From positions 372,001-436,000 of the forward strand of contig NZ_CP019602.1 in the NCBI RefSeq assembly GCF_001661675.2: a DNA stretch of 64,000 nucleotides. Reading direction: 5' to 3'. The notes beneath the pieces are model-generated. The model saw nothing but the letters and a program-made list of their open reading frames with translations. It ran no database searches and was not told the origin of the DNA. The translations under genes and the position numbers were made by a program. Positions 42,738 through 51,869 of the stretch are shown one piece after another; the stretch's first letter is position 1; every line of letters begins with the position of its first letter. This DNA is from Croceicoccus marinus (GTDB lineage Bacteria; Pseudomonadota; Alphaproteobacteria; Sphingomonadales; Sphingomonadaceae).

Positions 42738-44678
42738 ATGGCACAATCAGGCAGTCCCGCACCGGCTCGCGAAGCCGTCACCGTCCGCTTTGCCGGGGAT
42801 TCGGGCGACGGCATGCAGCTGACCGGCGGGCAGTTCACCCTGTCGACCGCGCTGGCGGGTAACGATCTGGCGACCTTCCCCGACTTCCCGGCCGAAATCC
42901 GCGCCCCGCAGGGCACCTTGTTCGGCGTGTCGGCCTTCCAGATCAATTTCGGATCGACCGCGATCGAGACCGCGGGCGACGCCCCCGACGTGCTGGTCGC
43001 GATGAACCCCGCCGCCTTGAAAGTGAACCTGTCGGCGCTGAAACCCGGCGGGCTGATCATCGCCGACAGCGGCGAGTTCACGCAGCGCAACCTCGACAAG
43101 GCGAAATACGATACCAACCCGCTGGAAGACGGCAGCCTGGCGAAATGGGACCTGATGGCCCTCGACATCAGCGCGCAGACACTGGAAGCGGTGAAGCCGT
43201 ACGGCCTTGGCAACAAGGAGGCGCTGCGCTGCAAGAACATGTGGACGCTGGGGCTGGCGCTCTGGATGTTCGACCGGCCGCGCGATCCCATCCATGACTG
43301 GCTGAACGCGAAATTCGCCAGGGCGCCCGACATTGCCGCCGCCAATATCGCGGCGCTGGATGCCGGGCATGCCTTTGGCGAGACGGCGGAGATTTCCGGC
43401 CCGCTGCGGCAGGTCCATGTCGATCCGGTCGAAAGCGAACCGGGCCTGTATCGCACGATCACCGGGGCGGAGAGCGTGTCGCTGGGCCTGGTCGCCGGGG
43501 CACAGCTGGCGGAATTGCCGATGTTCTTCGGCGGCTATCCGATCACGCCCGCCAGCGCGATCCTGCACCATCTGGCCCGGCTGCGCGAATTCGACGTCAC
43601 GACGTTCCAAGCCGAGGACGAGATCGCCGCGATCTGCGCCGCCATCGGGGCAAGCTATGCAGGGCATCTGGGCGTCACCAGCTCGTCCGGCCCCGGCATC
43701 GCGCTGAAGGGCGAGGCGATGGGCCTTGCCATCATGACCGAGCTGCCGCTGGTGATCGTCAATTCGCAGCGCGGCGGGCCGTCGACCGGACTGCCGACCA
43801 AGACCGAGCAGTCGGACCTCTACCAGGCGGTCTATGGCCGCAATGGCGATGCGCCGCTGCCGGTGGTTGCCGCGCGAAGCCCCGCCGATGCGTTCGACTG
43901 CGCGATCGAGGCGTGCCGGATCGCGGTGCAGTACATGACGCCGGTGATGCTGCTGACCGACGGCTATATCGCCAATGCGGCCGAGCCGTGGAAGGTGCCC
44001 GATCCTTCGACGTTCGAGCCGTTTCCGGTGCAGTTCCTGATCCAGAAGAACGCGGCCGGGCCGGACGGAGAGCCGGCGCTGCTGCCCTACAAGCGCGACG
44101 AGAACGGCAGGCGCCCATGGATCAGGCCCGGCACGCCCGGCCTGATGCACCGCATCGGCGGGATCGAGAAGGATGCGCTGACGGGCAATATCTCGTACGA
44201 TCCGGCGAACCACCAGCACATGACCGATGCGCGCAAGGCCAAGATCGACGGCGTGTCGGTGCCCGACCAGGACGTGTGCCTCGGCAATGACGGCGGCAGG
44301 CTGGTGCTGGTCGGCTGGGGCAGCACCTATGGCCCGATCCACCAGGCGGTGCGGCGGGCGAGGAAGCGGGGGCTGGACGTCAGCCATGTGCATGTCCGCC
44401 ATGTCTGGCCGCTGCCAAGGAACCTTGGCGCGCTGCTGAAGGGTTTCGACAAGGTGCTGGTGCCCGAGATGAACACCGGCCAGTTCAAGACCGTGCTGCG
44501 CGACCAGTTCCTGGTCGATGCGCAGCCGCTGACCAAGACCAGCGGCCAGCCCTTTGCCATCGCCGAGATCGAGGATGCGATCTGCGACGCGCTGGGGACC
44601 CCTCGCCCCGGCCAGATCGGCGGCGAAGTGGCCGTGAACGACACCCAGCTCCCGACTCCCGAATCGGTCGAGCAGTAA
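42738..44678 (+). CDS. korA: 2-Oxoacid:ferredoxin oxidoreductase, alpha subunit (gamma-alpha fusion)
   Basis: With KorB it converts 2-oxoglutarate (or another 2-oxoacid) and CoA to acyl-CoA, CO2 and reduced ferredoxin. In the 646 aa protein the N-terminal gamma domain (about 12-190, VRFAGDSGDGMQLTGGQFT) is fused to the alpha pyrimidine-binding domain (FFGGYPITPASAILHHLARL, SSSGPGIALKGEAMGLA) and a C-terminal domain. The gene starts with a good GGAAGAGGG site and is followed by korB after 11 bp. The substrate is inferred from resemblance to KorA. An enzyme of this kind in an apparently aerobic alphaproteobacterium must be an oxygen-tolerant type. Confidence 0.92.
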   Translation: MAQSGSPAPAREAVTVRFAGDSGDGMQLTGGQFTLSTALAGNDLATFPDFPAEIRAPQGTLFGVSAFQINFGSTAIETAGDAPDVLVAMNPAALKVNLSALKPGGLIIADSGEFTQRNLDKAKYDTNPLEDGSLAKWDLMALDISAQTLEAVKPYGLGNKEALRCKNMWTLGLALWMFDRPRDPIHDWLNAKFARAPDIAAANIAALDAGHAFGETAEISGPLRQVHVDPVESEPGLYRTITGAESVSLGLVAGAQLAELPMFFGGYPITPASAILHHLARLREFDVTTFQAEDEIAAICAAIGASYAGHLGVTSSSGPGIALKGEAMGLAIMTELPLVIVNSQRGGPSTGLPTKTEQSDLYQAVYGRNGDAPLPVVAARSPADAFDCAIEACRIAVQYMTPVMLLTDGYIANAAEPWKVPDPSTFEPFPVQFLIQKNAAGPDGEPALLPYKRDENGRRPWIRPGTPGLMHRIGGIEKDALTGNISYDPANHQHMTDARKAKIDGVSVPDQDVCLGNDGGRLVLVGWGSTYGPIHQAVRRARKRGLDVSHVHVRHVWPLPRNLGALLKGFDKVLVPEMNTGQFKTVLRDQFLVDAQPLTKTSGQPFAIAEIEDAICDALGTPRPGQIGGEVAVNDTQLPTPESVEQ

Positions 44679-44689
44679 GGAACAGCCCC

Positions 44690-45751
44690 ATGAACGAACT
44701 GACTCGAATCGAAACCACGCTCAAGGACTGGGAAACCGATCAGGAAGTGCGCTGGTGCCCGGGATGCGGGGACTATGCGATCCTGAAGGCGGTGCAGCGT
44801 ACCCTGCCGCAGATAGGCGCGGACCCGGCAAAGACCGTGTTCGTCAGCGGGATCGGCTGCTCCAGCCGCTTTCCCTATTATGTCGAGAGCTATGGGTTCC
44901 ACACGATCCATGGCCGCGCGCCCGCTTTCGTGACCGGCATCAAGCTGGCGAACCCCGATCTCGACATCTGGATGGTGACGGGCGACGGCGACGGCATGTC
45001 GATCGGCGGCAATCACACCATGCATTTGCTGCGCCGCAACCTCGATTGCCAGATCCTGCTGTTCAACAACGAGATCTATGGTCTGACCAAGGGGCAGTAT
45101 TCGCCCACCAGCCGCCGCGGCACGACCAGCCCGACCAGCCCCGGCGGCAGCGTCGACCGGCCCGCCAACCCCTGCGCATTCGCGCTGGGATCGGGTGCGC
45201 GCTTCGTGGCGCGCGGCTATGACGTGTCGAAGGACTTGGGCGATGTGCTGGTGGCGGCCCATGCCCACAGGGGTGCGGCTTTCATCGAGATCTTCCAGAA
45301 CTGCATCGTCTACAACAAGGACGTGTTCGACGATTTCACGCAGAAGAAGGTCGCTGCCGAAACGCAGGTCTGGGCCATCGATGGCGAACCGCTGGTGTTC
45401 GGTGCGGGCAAGGACAAGGTGCCGACCAGGGGGCTGGCGCTGGATGCCGCGGCCATGGCGTTGAAAGTGGTCGATATCACCGATGGAGATTGGCAAGCGG
45501 CGGGCGTGCTGGTCCACGACCAGACCAACCGCATATTGGCGCACATGCTTGTCGAACTGGAATTCGGTCCGTTCCCCATGGTGCTGGGGGTTATATATGA
45601 CGATCCGCGTCCTACCTATGATGCGGCCATTGCCGAGCAGATGCAGGCTGCCCGAGCCAAGGGCGCAGCCAGGAACCGGGGCGACCTGGCGGCATTGCTG
45701 GCGAAGGGCCAGACCTGGACCGTTTCAGGCACAGCACAGGACCCGATCTAG
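44690..45751 (+). CDS. korB: 2-Oxoacid:ferredoxin oxidoreductase, beta subunit
   Basis: TPP- and Fe-S-binding subunit, 353 aa: WCPGCGDYAILKA with two Cys, a third Cys in SGIGCSSRFPYY, the TPP motif GDGDGMSIGGNH and NNEIYGLTKGQYSPTS. The Cys pattern suits one [4Fe-4S] cluster. Overall pattern fits the 2-oxoglutarate type (KorB). The Old Yellow Enzyme gene begins 3 bp after its stop. Confidence 0.94.
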   Translation: MNELTRIETTLKDWETDQEVRWCPGCGDYAILKAVQRTLPQIGADPAKTVFVSGIGCSSRFPYYVESYGFHTIHGRAPAFVTGIKLANPDLDIWMVTGDGDGMSIGGNHTMHLLRRNLDCQILLFNNEIYGLTKGQYSPTSRRGTTSPTSPGGSVDRPANPCAFALGSGARFVARGYDVSKDLGDVLVAAHAHRGAAFIEIFQNCIVYNKDVFDDFTQKKVAAETQVWAIDGEPLVFGAGKDKVPTRGLALDAAAMALKVVDITDGDWQAAGVLVHDQTNRILAHMLVELEFGPFPMVLGVIYDDPRPTYDAAIAEQMQAARAKGAARNRGDLAALLAKGQTWTVSGTAQDPI

Positions 45752-45754
45752 ACC

Positions 45755-46861
45755 ATGTCGATTCTTTTCACGCCGTTCACCCTGCGGGGTCTGACGATTC
45801 CCAACCGCATCGCGATGGCGCCGATGACGCGCAATTTCTCGCCCGGCGGCGTGCCGGGGGCGGATGTTGCCGAATATTACCGCCGCCGCGCACAGGGCGG
45901 CGTGGGGCTGATCATTTCCGAAGGCACGGTGGTCAACCGGCCCGAGGCGCGCAACGACCAGGGCATTCCCTTCTTTCACGGCAAGGACGCGCTGGCCGGC
46001 TGGCAGGACGTCGTCGACGCGGTGCATGGCGAAGGCGGGCTGTTCGCCCCGCAGATCTGGCACACCGGCCTGGTGCGCGAGCAGTTTCCCGACAAGCCCC
46101 GCCCCTCCACGCCGGAAGGCCCTTCCGGCTTGTTCCGCCCCGGCGAGCCATATGGTCAGGCGATGAGCCAGAAGGACGTTATCGACACCATCGCGGCGTT
46201 TGTCGAATCGGCGCGCGCGGCGGCGGAAATGGGCTGCGACGCGGTGGAGCTGCACGGCGCGCACGGCTATCTGATCGACCAGTTCTTCTGGTCCGGCACC
46301 AACCAGCGCAGCGACGAATGGGGCGGCCCGGCGCTTCCCGACCGCGTGAAATTCGCGGCGGAGATCGTCGGCGCGGTCCGCGAGGCGATCGGCGAGACGC
46401 CGCTGATCCTGCGCATCAGCCAGTGGAACCAGCAGGACTATACCCGACGCCTGGCGCTGACCCCGACCGAGCTGGAAGCGTGGACCCGCCCGCTGATCGA
46501 TGCGGGCGCGGACATGCTGCATTGCTCGCAGCGCCGGTTCTGGGAACCTGAATTCCCCGAGATCGACGGAGAGAACGGGCTGAACTTTGCAGGCTGGGTC
46601 AAGAAGCTGACCGGCATCCCGACCATGAGCGTCGGTTCCGTCGGGCTGTCTGACGATTTCTTTGGCGCGTTCAAGGACCAGAAGACCGAGGCGAATACCG
46701 ATCTCACCCAGCTTGAACGCCGGATCGAGGCGGGCGAGTTCGACATGATCGCGGTCGGCCGCGCGCTGATCGCCAACCCGGACTGGGTCGGCAAGGTGCG
46801 CGAAGGCAGGCTTGCGGAATTGAGCGGCTATCGCACGGAAATGCTTCAGGAACTGGCCTGA
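45755..46861 (+). CDS. NADH:flavin oxidoreductase / Old Yellow Enzyme family
   Basis: FMN-dependent TIM-barrel ene-reductase, 368 aa: IPNRIAMAPMTRNFSPGG at the start, a substrate-binding pair ELHGAHGYLIDQFFW (the usual His-x-x-His/Asn replaced by QIWHTG plus this segment), GTNQRSDEWGG and VGRALIANPDWV. Reduces activated C=C bonds with NAD(P)H; physiological substrate unknown. It is probably cotranscribed with korAB (3 bp gap), suggesting shared redox chemistry. Confidence 0.9.
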   Translation: MSILFTPFTLRGLTIPNRIAMAPMTRNFSPGGVPGADVAEYYRRRAQGGVGLIISEGTVVNRPEARNDQGIPFFHGKDALAGWQDVVDAVHGEGGLFAPQIWHTGLVREQFPDKPRPSTPEGPSGLFRPGEPYGQAMSQKDVIDTIAAFVESARAAAEMGCDAVELHGAHGYLIDQFFWSGTNQRSDEWGGPALPDRVKFAAEIVGAVREAIGETPLILRISQWNQQDYTRRLALTPTELEAWTRPLIDAGADMLHCSQRRFWEPEFPEIDGENGLNFAGWVKKLTGIPTMSVGSVGLSDDFFGAFKDQKTEANTDLTQLERRIEAGEFDMIAVGRALIANPDWVGKVREGRLAELSGYRTEMLQELA

Positions 46862-46901
46862 CACCGCTGTTTCTACGAATTTTGAACAAAATCGGCTTTC
46901 G

Positions 46902-46948
46902 CCTGTTGATGGGGTAACAGGAGTCCGCGCGTCACCCCCATCAACAGG
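46902..46948 (+). promoter_or_regulatory. 13-bp perfect inverted repeat covering the ribosome-binding site
   Basis: CCTGTTGATGGGG (46902-46914) and CCCCATCAACAGG (46936-46948) can form a strong hairpin with a 21-nt loop. The 3' arm contains most of the CAGGAG ribosome-binding site (46945-46950) of the EF-hand gene starting at 46959. AACAGGAG also occurs in the loop (46916-46923). It may be a translation-control hairpin, an operator or a terminator of the OYE gene. Confidence 0.75.
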
Positions 46949-46958
46949 AGAATCTTAC

Positions 46959-47600
46959 ATGAAAAAGCTGATGTTCACGACCATCGCCAGCGCAGCAGCC
47001 CTTGGCCTTGCGGCCTGCGGCAGCGAGGATGTCGAGAATACGCCGATCGACGATGTCGACGAGCTGGTCGATGCCGATGTCAACGAAGTCGGCTATCCGG
47101 TCGGGGGCGAGCTCAACCCGGACCAGCAGACCGCGTTCGACACGATGGACCGCCAGGCGGCCAGCGACGAATTTGACATGAACTATGACGCCATCCGCAC
47201 CGAGCGGGTCGCCAACGCCGATCTTTCGACCGGCGATGCGATGGGCGGTTCGGGGTCGATGGACGCTGGCGACACGGGCGGCGACGCGATGAGCGGCAGC
47301 GGTTCGATGACCAGCGCTTCTTCGGGTTCGGGCTCCGACATGCCATCGCGCAGCGCGATGGATTTCGGCTGGCTGGACCGCAATGACGACGGCAGGCTGT
47401 CGGTCGCGGAATATGCGATCTGGGCGGTGCCGGTCGATCCCAACGATCCCGCGCCGAACGATGCGAAGAAGCCCTACATGACTTCGGAAGAGATCAACCA
47501 GGCGGGCGAGACGTTCTTCTATTTCGACCAGGACGGTTCGACCTATCTGTCGGAACAGGAATTCGCGATGGCGCGCGATTCGGCGATGACGCCTTCGTAA
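46959..47600 (+). CDS. EF-hand-containing lipoprotein, function unknown
   Basis: The 213 aa protein has a lipobox signal (GLAACGSED, Cys near residue 20), an acidic Asp/Val region, a Ser/Gly/Met-rich linker (about 88-128) and two degenerate EF-hand-like loops: DRNDDGRLSVAE and DQDGSTYLSEQE. Ca2+ binding is plausible. Membrane-anchored, outer or inner leaflet unknown. A strong inverted repeat precedes the gene and a classical terminator follows, so it is monocistronic. Confidence 0.83.
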   Translation: MKKLMFTTIASAAALGLAACGSEDVENTPIDDVDELVDADVNEVGYPVGGELNPDQQTAFDTMDRQAASDEFDMNYDAIRTERVANADLSTGDAMGGSGSMDAGDTGGDAMSGSGSMTSASSGSGSDMPSRSAMDFGWLDRNDDGRLSVAEYAIWAVPVDPNDPAPNDAKKPYMTSEEINQAGETFFYFDQDGSTYLSEQEFAMARDSAMTPS

Positions 47601-47640
47601 AAGCTTCGGCCTGATCGCCTGGAACGACAGGCTACACAAG

Positions 47641-47678
47641 ACGGCGGCACTTCCCCAAGGGGCAGTGCCGCCGTTTTT
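47641..47678 (+). terminator. Rho-independent terminator after the EF-hand lipoprotein gene
   Basis: The stem ACGGCGGCACT (47641-47651) pairs perfectly with AGTGCCGCCGT (47664-47674), followed by TTTT. Confidence 0.93.
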
Positions 47679-47725
47679 CGTTGGGTTCGTATTGCCGCGC
47701 GATAGCGGCCTTGCCATGACGCGGC

Positions 47726-48628
47726 ATGGATAATCTGACGCATGGCCTTGTGGGCGCATTGATCGGGCAGGCGGGGCTGAAGCGCCGGACGGGGCTGGCC
47801 ATGCCCGCGCTGATCTTTGGCGCCAACCTGCCCGACATCGATGCGGGCTGCGTCGCGTGGGGCACGCAGAGCCTGGCCATGCGTCGGGGGCTGACGCACG
47901 GGCCCTTCGCCTTGTTGTTGCTGCCGCTGGCGCTGGCGGCGTTTCTGTGGTGGTTCGACCGCTGGCAGGCGCGGCGAGGCACGCGGCCCGATACACGACT
48001 GCCGGTGCGGTTCGGCTGGCTGTTCGCCCTAGCCTTCATCGCCTGCCTGACCCATCCGGCGCTCGACTGGATGAACGTCTATGGCATTCGCCTACTTGAG
48101 CCGTTCTCGCACCGCTGGTTCCACGGCGACGTGCTGTTCATCATCGACGTGTGGCTGTGGGCGATGATGGGGCTGGGCGTGTGGCTGTCGCTTCGGCGCG
48201 AGAAGCGCGGCGGGAACTGGCGCGCGCCTGCGCGAGCGGCGATCGCTGGGGCGCTGGCCTATATCGGGGTGAATGCGGGGATCACCGCGGTCGAGGAGGC
48301 GCGCCATGACGGGGTCCGCGAGGTCATCGCCATTCCGCCGCCGGTCGCATTCTGGGATCGCGGAGCCGCCGTCCGGTCGCCGGGCGGCGACTGGTCGCTG
48401 GCGGGATGGGATGTGGCGAATGCAGACCGCTGCCGCCTGCTGGATCCGCGCATCGCCGGCGCGGGCCGCCCCGATGTCGCTGCCTTCCTGTTCTGGAGCC
48501 AGGCACCCTTTGCCCTGCGGCGCGAGGGCGGCGGCATCGCCATCCACGACGCGCGCTTCTTCTTCGGTCCGTCGCGCGGCAACTTCGTCGTCGAATTGCC
48601 CGAAGTGCCGTGTGTGCCGCTAGACTAG
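47726..48628 (+). CDS. Membrane-bound metal-dependent hydrolase, YdjM-like
   Basis: A 300 aa protein with about five membrane helices and the His/Asp motifs of the YdjM family: MDNLTHGLVGALIGQAGL, GANLPDIDA, RRGLTHGPF and THPALDWMNVYG. These residues are thought to bind metal; activity is unproven. The C-terminal part (about 185-300) is soluble and holds a long beta-rich domain not explained by the core family. Alone between a terminator and phrB. Confidence 0.85.
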   Translation: MDNLTHGLVGALIGQAGLKRRTGLAMPALIFGANLPDIDAGCVAWGTQSLAMRRGLTHGPFALLLLPLALAAFLWWFDRWQARRGTRPDTRLPVRFGWLFALAFIACLTHPALDWMNVYGIRLLEPFSHRWFHGDVLFIIDVWLWAMMGLGVWLSLRREKRGGNWRAPARAAIAGALAYIGVNAGITAVEEARHDGVREVIAIPPPVAFWDRGAAVRSPGGDWSLAGWDVANADRCRLLDPRIAGAGRPDVAAFLFWSQAPFALRREGGGIAIHDARFFFGPSRGNFVVELPEVPCVPLD

Positions 48629-48661
48629 GAACCCCATCCTGCAAAACGCCGTTCACCCCCT

Positions 48662-50047
48662 ATGACCGCCCCGCATATCGTCTGGCTGCGCCGTGACCTG
48701 CGCCTTGCCGATCAGCCCGCCCTCTACGCCGCCGCCCAGGAAGGACCGGTGATCTGCGTCTATGTCCTCGACGACGAGGGGGCGGGGAACCGTGCGATGG
48801 GCGGCGCGGCGCGCTGGTGGCTGCATCATTCGCTGCAGGCGATGGACCGCGAACTGGGCAAGCATCGGGGGAAACTGATCCTGCGGCGCGGCGATGCGGC
48901 GGACGAGATTGCCAAGCTGGCCGAGGAAACCGGCGCGGCCGCCGTTCACGCCATTCGCCATTACGAACCGTGGTGGAGGAAGGCGCAGGGCAGGTTGGCG
49001 GACCGGCTCGACCTGCGGCTTTACGACGGCAATTATTTGCTGCCGCCCGGCACGGTCACGACCGGATCGGGCGATCCGTACAAGATCTATACCCCCTTCG
49101 CGAAATCGGCGCGGCAATGCATGCCCCAGCGCGAGGTACTGGACGCACCCAGCCTGACGAACCCTGATGAATGGCCGGATTCGGGCGATCTGGACGACTG
49201 GAACCTGCTGCCGACCAAACCCGACTGGGCCGCCGGTTTCCGCGACGCGTGGGAAGTCGGCGAAAGCGCGGCGCTGGCGCAGCTGGACGATTTCGCCGAC
49301 CGGGTGAAGGACTACGAGGACGACCGCAACCGGCCCTCCATCGACGGATCCTCGCGCCTTTCGCCGCATCTGCACCACGGCGAGATCTCGCCGATGCAGG
49401 TCTGGGACCAGCTGACCCGCCACACGGGCGAGGGGGCGGAGACGTTTCGCGGCGAATTGCTGTGGCGCGATTACACGCAGAACGTGATCTGCCAGTTCCC
49501 CGCCTATCCGTCCGAAAGCTATCGCGACCTTGGCGGCGAGAAATTGTGGCGCAATCCCAATCGCAGCCATCTGATCGCCGAGGAGCTTGAGGCATGGCAG
49601 CAGGGCCGCACCGGCTATCCCATCGTCGATGCCGGCATGCGGCAGCTGTGGCAGATCGGCTGGATGCACAACCGCGTGCGCATGATCGCGGCCAGTTTCC
49701 TGATCAAGCATCTGCTGATCGACTGGCGGCACGGCGAGCAATGGTACTGGGACTGCCTGGTCGATGCCGATTACGGCAACAACGGCGTGAACTGGCAATG
49801 GGTTGCGGGCACCGGCGTCGATTCGAACATGTTCCCGCGCATCATGGCCCCACTGTCGCAGTCGGAGAAATTCGATGCGGGCGATTATATCCGCCAATTC
49901 GTGCCCGAACTGGCCGAGCTTTCCGACGACCAGATCCACGACCCCGACGACAAGCACCGCCCCGGCGATTATCCCGCCAAGATCATCGGCCACCGCGAGG
50001 CGCGCGAGCGGGCCCTGTCCGCCTATCGCGAAGCCAAGGGGGAATAA
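48662..50047 (+). CDS. phrB: Deoxyribodipyrimidine photolyase (CPD photolyase class I)
   Basis: Repairs UV-made cyclobutane pyrimidine dimers using light. A 461 aa protein with an N-terminal antenna domain (IVWLRRDLRLADQPAL) and a C-terminal FAD domain: SRLSPHLHHGEISP, GFRGELLWRDY-type ETFRGELLWRDY, TGYPIVDAGMRQLWQIGWMHNRVRMI (split only for reading) and NNGVNWQW. The Trp of the electron-transfer chain are present. The Cfa-like gene begins 50 bp later. Confidence 0.96.
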   Translation: MTAPHIVWLRRDLRLADQPALYAAAQEGPVICVYVLDDEGAGNRAMGGAARWWLHHSLQAMDRELGKHRGKLILRRGDAADEIAKLAEETGAAAVHAIRHYEPWWRKAQGRLADRLDLRLYDGNYLLPPGTVTTGSGDPYKIYTPFAKSARQCMPQREVLDAPSLTNPDEWPDSGDLDDWNLLPTKPDWAAGFRDAWEVGESAALAQLDDFADRVKDYEDDRNRPSIDGSSRLSPHLHHGEISPMQVWDQLTRHTGEGAETFRGELLWRDYTQNVICQFPAYPSESYRDLGGEKLWRNPNRSHLIAEELEAWQQGRTGYPIVDAGMRQLWQIGWMHNRVRMIAASFLIKHLLIDWRHGEQWYWDCLVDADYGNNGVNWQWVAGTGVDSNMFPRIMAPLSQSEKFDAGDYIRQFVPELAELSDDQIHDPDDKHRPGDYPAKIIGHREARERALSAYREAKGE

Positions 50048-50096
50048 GCCGCCGAGGCGCTTGCCCGCTGCAGATCCGCTGCATATCTCTGAACAC

Positions 50097-51329
50097 ATGG
50101 AGAGGCGGGGATTGCATCTGACAGAGGCTGCGGGGGGCGACCGGGATTCTACCGGTCTGCTGGCGCGCGTCATTTCCGGCGGGCAGTCCCGGATCCTGCA
50201 GCGGATCGACCGGGGGCTTTCCAGCGGGTCGGTCACCGCGCACCTGCCCAATGGCGAGACGCGGGTGCTGGGCGGCAGGCGCGGCGGGTTCGATGCCGAC
50301 ATCACCGTCCACGACTGGCGCTGCGTGTTCCGGCTGGCGACGGGCGGATCGGTCGGCTGGTACCGCGCGTGGGAAAAGGGCGAATGGTCCAGCCCCGACC
50401 CGGTCAGGATCTTCGCGCTGTTCATGGCGAACGCCGCCACGCTGGGCAATACGGGCCGCGCCAAGGGGCCGTGGCGGATTATTTCCCGCCAGTACCACCG
50501 GCTGCGGCGCAACACGCGGACGGGATCGCGCCAGAACATCGCGGCGCATTACGATCTGGGCAATGATTTCTATACGCCGTGGCTGGGCCGGACCATGGCC
50601 TATTCCAGCGCCATCTGGCGCGACGCGATGACGCTGGACGCCGCGCAGCAGGCCAAGTTGAACGCGATGGCAGCCCGCATCGAGGGTGCGCCCGGCCCCA
50701 GCGTGCTGGAGATCGGTTGCGGCTGGGGCGCGCTGGCGGCGATGCTGGCCGAGCGCGGGCACGAGGTCGAGGCCATCAGCCTGTCGGACGAGCAGCTTGC
50801 CTTCGCGCGCAAGGCGGCCCCCGATGTCGAGTTCCGCAAGCAGGATTACCGCGATGTCGACGGACGCTATGACGCGATCGTCAGCGTCGAAATGGTCGAG
50901 GCGCTGGGCCGCGAATACTGGCCCGCCTTCATGGATTGCATCGCGCATAATCTGAAATCGGGCGGCCGCGCTGCGATCCAGTTCATCTCGATCCGCGACG
51001 AATTGTTCGAATCCTATGCCCGCAGCGCGGATTTCATCCAGACCTATATCTTCCCCGGCGGCATGCTGATCCGCACCAACGAGTTTCGCAGGCTGGCCGA
51101 AGCGCGGGGACTGGAATGGCGGGACGAGGCGCGGTTCGGGCAGGATTACGCCCGCACATTGGCCGACTGGCGGCTGCGCTTCGACCGCGCGGCGGAGCAG
51201 GGGCGCCTGCCGCGGGGCTTCGACGAATCGTTCACCCGGCTGTGGCGCTTCTATCTGATGTATTGCGAAGGGGGATTCCGCGGCGGCGGAATCGACGTGC
51301 ATCAGGTGACGCTGGTAAAGCCCGCCTGA
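50097..51329 (+). CDS. Cyclopropane-fatty-acyl-phospholipid synthase family SAM methyltransferase
   Basis: Transfers a methylene from SAM to unsaturated acyl chains of phospholipids, or a related lipid modification. A 410 aa protein with an N-terminal lipid-binding domain (about 1-130) and a C-terminal methyltransferase domain with QNIAAHYDLGNDFYTPWLG, VLEIGCGWGALAAMLAERG and FIQTYIFPGGMLI. The start is the ATG at 50097; an in-frame TTG just after GGAG is possible. It is often found next to phrB in proteobacteria, as here. Confidence 0.9.
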   Translation: MERRGLHLTEAAGGDRDSTGLLARVISGGQSRILQRIDRGLSSGSVTAHLPNGETRVLGGRRGGFDADITVHDWRCVFRLATGGSVGWYRAWEKGEWSSPDPVRIFALFMANAATLGNTGRAKGPWRIISRQYHRLRRNTRTGSRQNIAAHYDLGNDFYTPWLGRTMAYSSAIWRDAMTLDAAQQAKLNAMAARIEGAPGPSVLEIGCGWGALAAMLAERGHEVEAISLSDEQLAFARKAAPDVEFRKQDYRDVDGRYDAIVSVEMVEALGREYWPAFMDCIAHNLKSGGRAAIQFISIRDELFESYARSADFIQTYIFPGGMLIRTNEFRRLAEARGLEWRDEARFGQDYARTLADWRLRFDRAAEQGRLPRGFDESFTRLWRFYLMYCEGGFRGGGIDVHQVTLVKPA

Positions 51330-51342
51330 TGCCGCAATCGAT

Positions 51343-51378
51343 CGTTCCGCCGGGCGAGGAAGTGAACCCGGCGGAACG
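51343..51378. terminator. Bidirectional hairpin between the Cfa-like gene and PilZ gene
   Basis: CGTTCCGCCGGG (51343-51354) pairs perfectly with CCCGGCGGAACG (51367-51378), 12-nt loop. It lies between convergent genes; no clear T-run follows. Confidence 0.6.
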
Positions 51379-51387
51379 AAGACTTGT

Positions 51388-51759
51388 TCACACGACGCTG
51401 CGCTGCACGCTGCCCTCGCGGTAGCGCGAGACGATGTCGTCGTAGATCACCGGGCTGAGCAGGTTCTGGAACGCGCAGCCGACCAGGTTGCTCTGCCACC
51501 AGATGACCTCGCACTGCAGCGCCTCCAGCCCCGGCAGCTTGAGCCAGCATAGCGATCCGATCGCCAGCCGGTTGACGCATTGCGCCGAGAATCCGCCCAG
51601 CGACAGATCGTTGACGATGGTCGAGAACCCGTGCCCGCCGGTAGGCCGCAGTGTCGCGGGGATTGCCACCCGCAGGCGCGGAGCCGAGCGATCCTCTTGC
51701 GCGGCCGCGTAATAGCGGCCGGTCGTGTTGTATCGATCCCTCGTTCTGAATTCGGTCAT
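51388..51759 (-). CDS. PilZ domain protein
   Basis: A 123 aa protein. The c-di-GMP-binding fold is suggested by RSAPRLRVAIPATLRP (RxxxR-type start reads RSAPRLR), the NDLSLGGFSAQ motif that matches D/NxSxxG, and GCAFQNLL. So both binding motifs are present and c-di-GMP binding is likely. No other domain. Stands between convergent and codirectional genes. Confidence 0.88.
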   Translation of the reverse strand: MTEFRTRDRYNTTGRYYAAAQEDRSAPRLRVAIPATLRPTGGHGFSTIVNDLSLGGFSAQCVNRLAIGSLCWLKLPGLEALQCEVIWWQSNLVGCAFQNLLSPVIYDDIVSRYREGSVQRSVV

Positions 51760-51869
51760 GGCCGCTGTCCTTTTCGCACAACGAAATATGGTCCGATACC
51801 TAGGCGGTGCCTTCAGACCGTTCCTGATTGGGACAATATAGTCGAAACGAGGTTAGTATTTAGTTAAAA

